From: Streptomyces sp. NBC_00775
GTDB lineage: Bacteria; Actinomycetota; Actinomycetes; Streptomycetales; Streptomycetaceae
Assembly: GCF_036347135.1 (NCBI RefSeq)
Contig: NZ_CP108938.1
Span: forward strand, 4,402,001 to 4,466,000
Direction of reading: 5' to 3'
DNA: 64,000 nucleotides
Shown here piece by piece: positions 28,393 through 36,051 of the stretch (position 1 is its first letter; each line of letters opens with the position of its first letter). The notes under the pieces are model-generated. The model did no database searches. It had not been told where the DNA came from and saw only the letters and a list, made by a program, of their open reading frames with translations. The translations under genes and the position numbers were made by a program.

Positions 28393-28878
28393 TCAGCCGA
28401 CCTCGTTCTCCGCCACTGCCTGGCCGTGGACGACCACGTCGCCGCCGTAGAACATGCCGGTGAAGACCGGGGAGTACGTCAGCTGGACCTCGACCTCGAC
28501 CTGGTCGGCGTTGGCGGCGACGCAATGGGTCGCCGCGATGTCGGCGCCGGACATGCCCATCTCGCGGGCGAAGGCCTTCACGCGAGCGCCGCAGTTCTCG
28601 TACCGGATGGGGGCGGGGCCGCTCTGGTTCTCGTACAGCTGCTCCGTGTCGATGTCCTGGGCGGCGTAGCGCGCGGCCTGTTCGGCGATGTCGGCGGCGC
28701 GTTCCCGCTTGGAGATGGACATGCCGCCGTCGATGACGAAGGCTGACAGGGAGAGGAAGACGATCGCGAAGATGATGACCGCGCCGGCGCCCGAGCCGCG
28801 GTCGTCGAGGCGGGTGCGCCGCGCCTCCACCCAGGTGCGGACGGCGGACCCGGAGGACGCTCTCATCTCCCCCATCAC
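28393..28878 (-). CDS. TadG-like pilus-assembly protein
   Basis: 161 residues with a basic start, DDRGSGAGAVIIFAIVFLSLS as the single membrane segment, then an outer domain with two cysteines. It resembles the TadG/Rv3654-like pseudopilins that close actinobacterial Tad operons. The Glu at +5 of the classic prepilin site is missing, so processing by the peptidase is uncertain. The ATG overlaps the upstream TadE stop (ATGA). Confidence 0.82.
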   Translation of the reverse strand: MMGEMRASSGSAVRTWVEARRTRLDDRGSGAGAVIIFAIVFLSLSAFVIDGGMSISKRERAADIAEQAARYAAQDIDTEQLYENQSGPAPIRYENCGARVKAFAREMGMSGADIAATHCVAANADQVEVEVQLTYSPVFTGMFYGGDVVVHGQAVAENEVG

Positions 28879-29315
28879 GCCTTCCTCTTGAAGGGATCGA
28901 GCGGCGAAGTGAACGACGCCGTCAGGTGGGTCGGGATGTCCAGGCCCAGCATGGCCAGACCCCGTACCTCACAGCTCACCTCGACCGTGAAGAGCTCGGC
29001 ATTCGCCCAGCCGGCGCTGGTCTTGGTCACGGTCACCGGACCGGAGCAGACGTCCGACAGGTCGGCGTCGGCCGCCTTGCGGGCCTCCGACATCGCGACG
29101 CCCTCTTCCTTCTGGATCGAACCGGCGCGTGCGGCGTCGCGCGCGGCGCCGTCCAACGCCCCGCGTCCGTCCACCATTTGCCCGAAGGCCACCAGCACGA
29201 GGATGAAGAGGATCATCACCGGAGCGAGGATCACCACCTCGATCGTCGACAGCCCGCGGTCGCTGTCGCTGTCACGGGAAATCCGGTCCCGTACGAGGGA
29301 GAGCAGACTCGTCAT
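28875..29315 (-). CDS. TadE family pseudopilin
   Basis: 146 residues. A charged leader ends in DSDRG, followed by LSTIEVVILAPVMILFIL, giving a cleavage point after Gly and Glu at +5 as expected for prepilin peptidase substrates. The outer part contains two cysteines. The gene overlaps both neighbours (1 base with the upstream TadE gene, ATGA with the TadG-like gene). Minor component or assembly factor of the Flp pilus. Confidence 0.87.
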   Translation of the reverse strand: MTSLLSLVRDRISRDSDSDRGLSTIEVVILAPVMILFILVLVAFGQMVDGRGALDGAARDAARAGSIQKEEGVAMSEARKAADADLSDVCSGPVTVTKTSAGWANAELFTVEVSCEVRGLAMLGLDIPTHLTASFTSPLDPFKRKA

Positions 29316-29785
29316 CAGTTCTGCTCCTCCTTCACGAACCTCTCCACGGGCCCGGACGACTGCGCGTGCACCGTGAAGTCCAGCCCCGGAAAGACCGTAG
29401 GTACCTTCGCCGTGATCTCCACCCCGACCGTGGTCTGCTCCGGCTGGAGCATCGTCACGTGAGGGGACAGGACGAGCTGCGGGCCGAGCTGGCGGATGTA
29501 GCTGTCGACCACGTCACGCGCCTCGCCGCGCCACGCTCCGGGCTGCTCGTCGGCCATGGCCCGGGCCTTGCGGGCGCCCGCCTGGGCCGCCGCCTGGGCG
29601 ACGTGGTCCGCGAAGAAGTACAGCGCGAACTGCACCGTCGCGAAGATCATGAAGAAGAGCACCGGCGTGAGCAGCACGAACTCGATCGCGGTCATGCCGG
29701 AGTCACCGCGGGTGGAGGCGGCCTCTTTGGCGGCCTCCACCCGGCGGCGCAACCAGGCCGGGGCCCAACTCTTCATGGGATTCAC
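29315..29785 (-). CDS. TadE family pseudopilin (second copy)
   Basis: 156 residues. After a long basic leader comes RGDSG followed by MTAIEFVLLTPVLFFMIF, with Glu at +5 relative to the predicted cleavage after Gly. The domain then runs through an Ala-rich helix AAAQAGARKARAMAD. Paralogous to the next gene. Lies 35 bases after the Flp pilin gene. Confidence 0.88.
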   Translation of the reverse strand: MNPMKSWAPAWLRRRVEAAKEAASTRGDSGMTAIEFVLLTPVLFFMIFATVQFALYFFADHVAQAAAQAGARKARAMADEQPGAWRGEARDVVDSYIRQLGPQLVLSPHVTMLQPEQTTVGVEITAKVPTVFPGLDFTVHAQSSGPVERFVKEEQN

Positions 29786-29820
29786 AGTTCCAGTGAGTTC
29801 ACGGTGGCGAGAGGCCAGGA

Positions 29821-30075
29821 CTACTTGCAGGTTCCGCTCTGGTTGGCGCCCGCGATGCAGTCCTTGACGTTGTTCGCGCCGTCACTCAGCGCGGTGTTGA
29901 TGATCGCAGCCACCACACCGACGATCGCCACGACGACCGCGGAGATGATGACCCACTCCACCGCGGACGCACCGCGGTCGAGCTCGCCGGAGCGGGCGCG
30001 CTGCACCCGGCCCTGGAGGAAGGTGATCAGGAAGTCCACCCCCGGGATCCCGGTGCTGAAGTTCCGTCCGTTCAT
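29821..30075 (-). CDS. Flp-type pilin
   Basis: 84 residues, the main Tad pilus subunit. Predicted processing is after Gly35 in ELDRG, leaving ASAVEWVIISAVVVAIVGVV as the hydrophobic pilin helix with Glu40 at +5. The leader is unusually long (35 residues). Two cysteines near the C-terminus (Cys73, Cys83) could form a disulfide. A ribosome site (GAGAGGA) lies before the ATG. The peptidase at 18.1-18.8 kb is the likely processing enzyme. Confidence 0.9.
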   Translation of the reverse strand: MNGRNFSTGIPGVDFLITFLQGRVQRARSGELDRGASAVEWVIISAVVVAIVGVVAAIINTALSDGANNVKDCIAGANQSGTCK

Positions 30076-30112
30076 GGTGTGTTGTCCTCTCGAAAAGAAA
30101 TAATGGTCGACG

Positions 30113-31039
30113 TCAGACCTGGAACACGCGCATCGCGGCGGGGAAGATCAGGAAGACCAGGAAGCCTGCACAGAGCAGCAGCTGCGCGACCAGCATCGAC
30201 TGCGACTTCTCGCCCGCGCTGCCCTCGATCTCAGAGAGTTCGCGGTGTCGCATTGTCTCGGCGCGCGAGGCGAGCGACTCGCGCACCTTCGCGCCGTCGT
30301 CCGCGACGAGCGCCAGTGAGGCGGAAAGATCCTTGAGCTCCTCGACGCCCAGCTCCTCGCCGAGCGAACCGAGGGCCTGCCACTGGCTGATGCCGGTGAT
30401 CCGGGCGTCGGAGAGCGCGTTGCGAATGCGCTGCGTAGCCCAGCCGTCGGAGATCTCGGCGGCGGCCATCAGCGCCTCAGGGAGACCTCGACCGCCCGCC
30501 AGGCTCATCGACACCAGGTCCAGATACGCACCGATCACGCGCCGCAGGTCGCGCCGCTTGTCCGCCGCGTCGCGCCGTACCTCCACATCCGGGAGGAGGA
30601 AGAACACGGCCGCGAAGAGCAGTGCCAACCAGACGGGGATGATCGGGCTGCTGCCGAAGCCGAGGGTCCAGACGACGGCGAACAGGAGCGGGCCGAAGAA
30701 GACACCCGCCGCGGCCAGCAGGACCTTCGTCGCGAGGAACTTCTCCCAACTCCGGTCCAGGACCGCCAGGTCGGCACGGAGCGAGCGCTGTTCCCAGCCC
30801 TGCTGCATGTACAACTCGGCGATCCGTCGGCCCACTTGGGCCCGAAGGCTCCCAATCCGCCCGGTGTCCGTGTCCTTGCTGTGGTGCGCGGACTCGTACG
30901 CCGCTCCCCGCGCCCGCATCGCGTCGATGCGCGCGACCTGAGCGACCGCACTGCGCTTCGACGGCATGAGGGCGCGTACGAGAGCGTAGAACCCAAGCCC
31001 CAGGACGGCGCCGATCACGATCGGCATGGTCAGGTTCAT
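30113..31039 (-). CDS. tadC: TadC, type II/IV secretion F-type membrane protein
   Basis: 308 residues. Inner-membrane platform protein of the pilus motor. Membrane helices lie at the N-terminus (IVIGAVLGLGFYALV), in a central pair near 110-150 and at the C-terminus (LLLCAGFLVFLIFPAAM). The T2SF-type helical domain YLDLVSMSLAGGRGLPEALMA is present. The start overlaps the TadB stop (ATGA). Confidence 0.9.
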   Translation of the reverse strand: MNLTMPIVIGAVLGLGFYALVRALMPSKRSAVAQVARIDAMRARGAAYESAHHSKDTDTGRIGSLRAQVGRRIAELYMQQGWEQRSLRADLAVLDRSWEKFLATKVLLAAAGVFFGPLLFAVVWTLGFGSSPIIPVWLALLFAAVFFLLPDVEVRRDAADKRRDLRRVIGAYLDLVSMSLAGGRGLPEALMAAAEISDGWATQRIRNALSDARITGISQWQALGSLGEELGVEELKDLSASLALVADDGAKVRESLASRAETMRHRELSEIEGSAGEKSQSMLVAQLLLCAGFLVFLIFPAAMRVFQV

Positions 31040-32034
31040 CGACGTACCCCCTCATCCGGCAGGGACTGGGCAGGCGTACCAGGCGTACGGGGACGTACGA
31101 ACTGGACCGACGACTCGTCCCGCACCAGGAACCGTTCCGGCGTCTCGATGGTGGACAGCTTGCGCAGCCACAGGAAGCCGAGTGCAAACAGGCCGCAGAC
31201 ACCGGCGAGTACGACCTGTCCGACCGCCGTGCTGTACGGCTCGACGAAGTCGCGGTTGAAGATCGACAGGCCGAGGACGAAGGCGATGGTCACCGCGATG
31301 ACGATCTGGACCGAGCGGCGGGTCGAGGCACGCTGCGCCATGACCCGCTGCCGCATGTCGACTTCCTCGCGCGCCGACTTGGCCAGCGCGCCCAGTACCT
31401 GCCGCAAACCGGGGCCGCGCAGCCGCGCGTTGAGGATGAGCGCGGCGACGATGATGTCCGCGGAGGCGTCGTTGATCTCGTCGGCCAGGTGCTGCAAGGC
31501 CTCGGGCAGTGGCGTACGGGAGCGCAGCCGGTCCACCAGCGCGTCGAGATGCGGCCGCAGTACGGGAGCGGAGGCGCGCGCCGAGGCGGGGATGGCCTGC
31601 TCCAGACCGACCGCGCCCGCAATCGTGTCGCGCAGCGACTCGGTCCAGGAGGCCAGGGCTTCCACGCGCCGCATGGCGGCCCGCTCCTCCGAGGCGCCGC
31701 CGAAGAGCTTGTCCCAGAAGAAGACGAGGATCCCGGCCGCGATACCGGCAACGGCCCAGCGGGTGAGCAGCAGGACGACGAGACCGGCGATGGCGGCGAT
31801 CGAGCCGCGCTGCCCGGCGAACCGGATCAGCTCTCCGGCTCGTTCGTTCGCCTTCTGCTTCTCGTGCTCGGGCTTGGCGGGCAGTCCGCGTACGGCGACG
31901 GCGAACAGCGCGAGGCCCCCGCCGACGGCGACACCGGACGCGAGCGCGAACAGGACGGTCGTGGAGAACAGCCCGCCCATGGAACCGAGCGAGTCGAGAG
32001 CCGCGAGGGAGTTCATCTCTTGAGTCATGATCAT
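31036..32034 (-). CDS. tadB: TadB, type II/IV secretion F-type membrane protein
   Basis: 332 residues from the ATG at 32034, which overlaps the TadA stop (ATGA); an upstream TTG at 32040 is less likely. Like TadC it has N-terminal, central and C-terminal membrane segments and a T2SF helical domain around LVDRLRSRTPLPEALQHLAD and LRQVLGALAKSAREEVDMR. Pairs with TadC as the membrane platform. Confidence 0.9.
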   Translation of the reverse strand: MIMTQEMNSLAALDSLGSMGGLFSTTVLFALASGVAVGGGLALFAVAVRGLPAKPEHEKQKANERAGELIRFAGQRGSIAAIAGLVVLLLTRWAVAGIAAGILVFFWDKLFGGASEERAAMRRVEALASWTESLRDTIAGAVGLEQAIPASARASAPVLRPHLDALVDRLRSRTPLPEALQHLADEINDASADIIVAALILNARLRGPGLRQVLGALAKSAREEVDMRQRVMAQRASTRRSVQIVIAVTIAFVLGLSIFNRDFVEPYSTAVGQVVLAGVCGLFALGFLWLRKLSTIETPERFLVRDESSVQFVRPRTPGTPAQSLPDEGVRR

Positions 32035-33344
32035 CCCCAATGCCCGCCGCCGGGCAGCCGGTAGCCCTGCGCGACGAGGTCGTCGAGGCAGGCGATGGGC
32101 GCGTGCGGGACGATCCGGCCGTCCGGAGCCTCGGCGAACACCTCGCTGGACAGCACGCGTCCGTCGACGCCGTTGACCTCACGGACGGAGGTGACCATGC
32201 GCTGCAGGCGGCCGCCCGTCTCGTAGTTGTTGCGCCGCTGGATGAAGACGACGAAGTTCACCGCGCCCGCGATGAGCATCTGGCTGGCCTCGATGGGCAG
32301 CCGCTCGGTCGCCTGGAGCGCGTACGTGGAAATACGGTTGAAGACCTCGCTGGAGCTGTTCGCGTGGATCGTGGACAGCGAGCCGTCGTTGCCCTGCGAC
32401 ATCGCGTTGAGCATGGTCACGATCTCGTCGCCGAGCACCTCACCGACGATGACGCGGGAGGGGTTCATGCGAAGGGACCGGCGCACCAACTCGGCCATGG
32501 AGATGGTGCCTTGGCCTTCGGAGTTGGGCAGCCGCTCCTCGAAGGCCACCACATTCGGGTGGAGGTCGGCGAAGGTGTCGAGCCCGAGCTCCAGGGCGCG
32601 TTCGACGGTGATGAGGCGCTCCTGCGGCGGGATCTCGTTGGCGAGGGCGCGCAGGAGGGTCGTCTTACCGGCGTTGGTGGCACCCGCGATCATGATGTTC
32701 TTGCGCGCCCGTACGGCACAGGCGAGGAAGTGCGCGACCTCGGGCGAGATCGTCCCGTTGCCCACCAGGTCGGAGACGAAGACCTTGCCCATGCGTGCAC
32801 GACGGATGGACAGCGCGGGCCTGCGTGTCACATCCATGACGGCGGAGAGGCGGGACCCGTCCGGCAGCCGCAGGTCGAGCTGCGGGTTCGCGGAGTCGAA
32901 GGGCCGGGAGGAGAGACCGGAGTACGCACCCAGGATCTGGATCAGCTCGACGAGCTCTTCGTCGGTCTCGGCGACGGGATCGCCCTTCTCCTCCCGCCCG
33001 TCCGCATACCCGATGAAGACCTGGTCGTACCCGTTGATGTCGATGTTCTCGACTTCCGGGTTGTCGAGCAGCGGCTGGAGGCGCCCGACGCCGAAGAGGG
33101 CGGCGTGCACGGCGGCCGCGTACTGCTCCTCGGTCTCGGCGTCGAGGGGGGTGCGGCCGAGGTTGATCTCGGTGCGGGCGTAGTCCTCAAGTATCTGCGC
33201 GATCACCGCCCGCGCGTAGTGCCGTTCGTCCTCGTTGGACATCGGCGTGACGTTGCGGACCTGGTCCTCGCGGCGCTGCTCGGCGATACGGTCACCGGCG
33301 TCCTGCCGGAACCGCTTGACCAGCTGATGGTCGACGGCGGTCAT
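32031..33344 (-). CDS. tadA: TadA/CpaF pilus-assembly ATPase
   Basis: 437 residues. Hexameric secretion ATPase powering pilus assembly. Walker A is GATNAGKTTLL (about residue 218), the Walker B region RVIVGEVLGDE, and the Asp/His boxes lie in RLITVERALELGLD and GSLSTIHANSSSE. The conserved CpaF N-terminal domain (NPEVENIDINGYDQVFIGY) is complete. Length is typical. Overlaps TadZ (ATGA). Confidence 0.95.
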   Translation of the reverse strand: MTAVDHQLVKRFRQDAGDRIAEQRREDQVRNVTPMSNEDERHYARAVIAQILEDYARTEINLGRTPLDAETEEQYAAAVHAALFGVGRLQPLLDNPEVENIDINGYDQVFIGYADGREEKGDPVAETDEELVELIQILGAYSGLSSRPFDSANPQLDLRLPDGSRLSAVMDVTRRPALSIRRARMGKVFVSDLVGNGTISPEVAHFLACAVRARKNIMIAGATNAGKTTLLRALANEIPPQERLITVERALELGLDTFADLHPNVVAFEERLPNSEGQGTISMAELVRRSLRMNPSRVIVGEVLGDEIVTMLNAMSQGNDGSLSTIHANSSSEVFNRISTYALQATERLPIEASQMLIAGAVNFVVFIQRRNNYETGGRLQRMVTSVREVNGVDGRVLSSEVFAEAPDGRIVPHAPIACLDDLVAQGYRLPGGGHWG

Positions 33345-34192
33345 CGACCGGCCCCGGCGGCGGGCTGACCATGCGGTCCATTGGCGGGTACGGCCCAGGC
33401 GGCGCCGTACTGCTGATACAGATCCGCGGTGACCTTGCGGGCCGAGCGGATGAGCAGCGACTTGTCGAGCCGCCCGCGCTTGCGGCCGGCCAACTGGTCG
33501 GCGCCGGCGGGGTCGTCGGCGAGCGTGCCCACGACCCGCGCACCGGTCTGCGCCGCCACCAGCATGTCGTTGACCTGGTGGACGAGCTTGGCGGAGTCGC
33601 TCGGGTCGGCGATGAGGATGACGCCGATGAGGGGCGTGGCGAGGGTCGCGGCGCCGCGCGGGCCGCCGTGCAGCTTGGCGGAGAGGGCCGCGGCCCGGTC
33701 GCGTACGCGCGCGATGGCCTCCGGCTCGGTCCGCGAGATGAGAAGCACGAGGGCGGCCTGGGAGAACATCTCGACGGCTGGCGTGTCTCCACTGATGCGC
33801 CCGCAGTCGGCGATGACGTCGGCGGGCGCGTGCGGGGAGTCGGCGAGTTGCGCGAACGCCCGGCCCAGGGTGGGCCAGAGTCCGGCCAGCCCGGCGGCCT
33901 GCTCGGCGACACCGAGGCCGACGAGGACTTCGAGTCCTCCGCTCAACGGCTGCACGTGGTCCCAGAGTTGGTCCGGTACGAGGCCTCGGCGGGCGGTAGC
34001 CGCTATCGACAGCATCCCGGTGTTGGGGTTGAGGGGCCCGCCGTGCGCCGCGGCGCTGCGGTAGACGAGGTCGCCGCCGGCCGGGTCGGTCTCGGCGAGC
34101 AGGACTCTGCGGGGCCAGACCGCCGACAGTGCTACCGCGGCGGTGGTGACGCCAGGGGAACCCTTGTCTGCGGCGAGGGCGATGAGCGCCAT
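33341..34192 (-). CDS. TadZ/CpaE-like MinD-type ATPase
   Basis: 283 residues. Localisation factor for Tad pili. The N-terminus is ALIALAADKGSPGVTTAAVAL: the deviant Walker A has KGSPGVTT instead of KGGxGKTT, so the second lysine is replaced by Val, and ATP hydrolysis may be lost. Later ADVIADCGRISG and LVLLISRTEPEAIARVRD fit the MinD-like fold. No receiver domain is present, unlike CpaE. Placed between CpaB-like and TadA genes. Confidence 0.85.
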   Translation of the reverse strand: MALIALAADKGSPGVTTAAVALSAVWPRRVLLAETDPAGGDLVYRSAAAHGGPLNPNTGMLSIAATARRGLVPDQLWDHVQPLSGGLEVLVGLGVAEQAAGLAGLWPTLGRAFAQLADSPHAPADVIADCGRISGDTPAVEMFSQAALVLLISRTEPEAIARVRDRAAALSAKLHGGPRGAATLATPLIGVILIADPSDSAKLVHQVNDMLVAAQTGARVVGTLADDPAGADQLAGRKRGRLDKSLLIRSARKVTADLYQQYGAAWAVPANGPHGQPAAGAGR

Positions 34193-34212
34193 GTCTCTTT
34201 ACTCACTCGCCT

Positions 34213-34932
34213 TTAGTTGCCGGGAACGAGAACGACGGAGACGTCGCCTGCCGCGGCGGCCGCGGTGAGGGCGGGCACGTCGCTCTGGTCGACGAGCAGG
34301 GTGATGGAGAGATTGCCGGTGCTCACGGTCGCGTCACTGGTGTCGCTCTTGGTGTTGACGCGCGCGTTCTCGACGATCAGCGAGTTGCTGCTGCTCGACG
34401 ACGTACCGGACGAACTGCTGCTGGAGCGGGAGCTGGAGGTGTCGTCGCCGACGCGGTAGGCGGACACGATGTCGCCTGCCTTGATGTCCGCCGGGTACTG
34501 GCCCTCCTTGAGGGCCAGGCCGACGGAGGCCTTGCCTGCGGGGAGGTTGCTCTTGCTGGCGAACATTTCGCCGATGACCACAGTCCCCTTGTAGATGGTG
34601 GACCGGGCCTTGAGCGTCTTGAGGGTCGTGAGCTGGTCCCACCTGACGTAGTTGACGCTGGTGTCGTCTGCGACCATCACGGAGGTCACGTGGCTGCCCA
34701 CGGACTCACCGGCCTGGATGTCGCTCGTCACCTGTACGACCTCGACGCGATCCCCGGCGCGCAACACCAGCATCGTGGCACCGAGCGCGCCGACGAGGAT
34801 CAGGAGCACCGCGAGAGCGGCGAGCGCGGGTTTGCGCTCGCGAGGCGGCGTGGGAAGACGCTCACCCATCGCCGGCTGGGCCGACGCAGCGGAACGGTGA
34901 TTGCCCGCCCCCGTACGCTCTTGGATCTTCAC
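34213..34932 (-). CDS. CpaB/RcpC-like SAF-domain protein
   Basis: 239 residues. One membrane helix at about 35-57 (ALAALAVLLILVGALGATML), then a SAF domain (residues ~64-125: VQVTSDIQAGESVGSHVTSV, ARSTIYKGTVV) and a Ser-rich insertion of about 20 residues before a beta-rich end. CpaB proteins line the pilus exit path. First gene of the Tad operon; GTG start with GGGGAG ribosome site. Confidence 0.87.
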   Translation of the reverse strand: MKIQERTGAGNHRSAASAQPAMGERLPTPPRERKPALAALAVLLILVGALGATMLVLRAGDRVEVVQVTSDIQAGESVGSHVTSVMVADDTSVNYVRWDQLTTLKTLKARSTIYKGTVVIGEMFASKSNLPAGKASVGLALKEGQYPADIKAGDIVSAYRVGDDTSSSRSSSSSSGTSSSSSNSLIVENARVNTKSDTSDATVSTGNLSITLLVDQSDVPALTAAAAAGDVSVVLVPGN

Positions 34933-34964
34933 GCAACCGCTCCCCGTACACCCAAGAAGATTTC

Positions 34965-34984
34965 TGCCAATTCACATGCCAATT
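34965..34984. repeat. Direct repeat TGCCAATT x2 upstream of Tad operon
   Basis: TGCCAATT occurs at 34965-34972 and 34977-34984, a 12-base pitch close to one helical turn, 33-52 bases before the first Tad start codon. Likely a regulator or promoter element. Confidence 0.4.
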
Positions 34985-35522
34985 GGGACACTTCACCCCG
35001 GTCCGCCCTAGTCGGACGTACCGCCCGACCTGGCCAAATAGCCAGCGCTGAAGCGAGTGTCAAGCCATGGCACCGTATCAGCCGCACATAAGCCCCTCAA
35101 GGCGCGTTATGACGCGCGAACCTCGGGGGGCTCGGTGTTCTCCACGCGCAACGGGTGGTGGGCGGTTCCCTGTTGGGGGCGGGGATCGCGGAGGGTGGGG
35201 GTGCTGTGCGGGCGCGAATCCGGTATGGGCCTGGCCTGGGGGGTTCGTTACGGGGTGTGCACCAGGCCTGCACGAGGTGCTCACGGGTGGGAGGCCAGGC
35301 GGGGTGATCTTTCAGTCACAGGGGTGACCGGGCGGACCGGACTGCCTCTTCATGGCGGGCTGCGGCGTCTCGGGTCGCGTCAGTCCCGCAGCCGGGCGGT
35401 GGCGAAGTCGACGCCTGGGGCGGGCGACCAGTGCCAGGCGTCGGTCAGGCCCGGAAGAGGTACCGCGCCTGGCATGGCCGTTACCGCTGCCCGGATTTCC
35501 CTGGACATGAGGATCTGCCCCG
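34985..35522. other. Intergenic region between Tad operon and Rhs/Imm26 module
   Basis: About 540 bases, GC-rich, no convincing gene. It contains a GCGCGT/ACGCGC inverted repeat at 35102-35117. A 42-codon minus-strand frame at 35380-35508 (ends DFATARLRD) looks protein-like but lacks a ribosome site; it could be a remnant. Confidence 0.4.
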
Positions 35523-36017
35523 TCACTTCTTCTTGGCATACGCCCCATGGACCGGACGACCCACCAGAGCTTCGTCCAGCTCGTACTGGAAGTGCTCGAA
35601 GTTGGTCAGAGCGAACCAACCGCACGGTTCGATGCGTTCGGGGATTTCGTTGTCGTTCTCGTCTACGTAGCCCTCGATACTGGCGTCGTAGAAGCAGTGC
35701 CGCTTCAACAGGTGCACGGCTTCCAGGTCCTCATGGGCCACAGTCCGGAAGTACCCCTTCTGCCAAACCCAGTTCATCGTGAAGAAGGGGGGCAGCAGCA
35801 GCCGGTCCGGTGTCAGCAGAGCGAGGTCCGGCTCTGGGGCGCTGGAAGCGACATCGTAGATATACGCCAGGATCCCACCCGGGAACCGCCCCTGTGGTCC
35901 ACTCTCCCCCATTTTGACGACACGGCCAAACCGATAGCTTGAGTCATCCAACTGGAGGGTGAAAATGTCACCCACTTCATGCTGGCGACGCTGCCCCTTC
36001 ATCTTCTTCAACGGCAT
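35523..36017 (-). CDS. Imm26-type immunity protein
   Basis: 164 residues from the ATG at 36017 (AAAGGA ribosome site); an ATG at 36029 is also possible. The core HEVGDIFTLQLDDSSYRFGRVV followed by GGILAYIYDV matches the Imm26 pattern (GDxFxxxLxDxxYxxGRV), a family of immunity proteins in polymorphic toxin systems. It lies directly downstream of the Rhs toxin tip, and local GC is low. Inferred to neutralise the GIY-YIG-like domain of that toxin. Confidence 0.75.
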   Translation of the reverse strand: MPLKKMKGQRRQHEVGDIFTLQLDDSSYRFGRVVKMGESGPQGRFPGGILAYIYDVASSAPEPDLALLTPDRLLLPPFFTMNWVWQKGYFRTVAHEDLEAVHLLKRHCFYDASIEGYVDENDNEIPERIEPCGWFALTNFEHFQYELDEALVGRPVHGAYAKKK

Positions 36018-36051
36018 AATGGAAGCCATCCTTTCTTTGATTTCAAACAGG

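Noticed and set aside
35380..35508. 42-codon minus-strand frame downstream of Imm26
   Set aside because: Protein-like sequence near its end, but no ribosome site, no recognised family and too short to support; mentioned only as a possible remnant.
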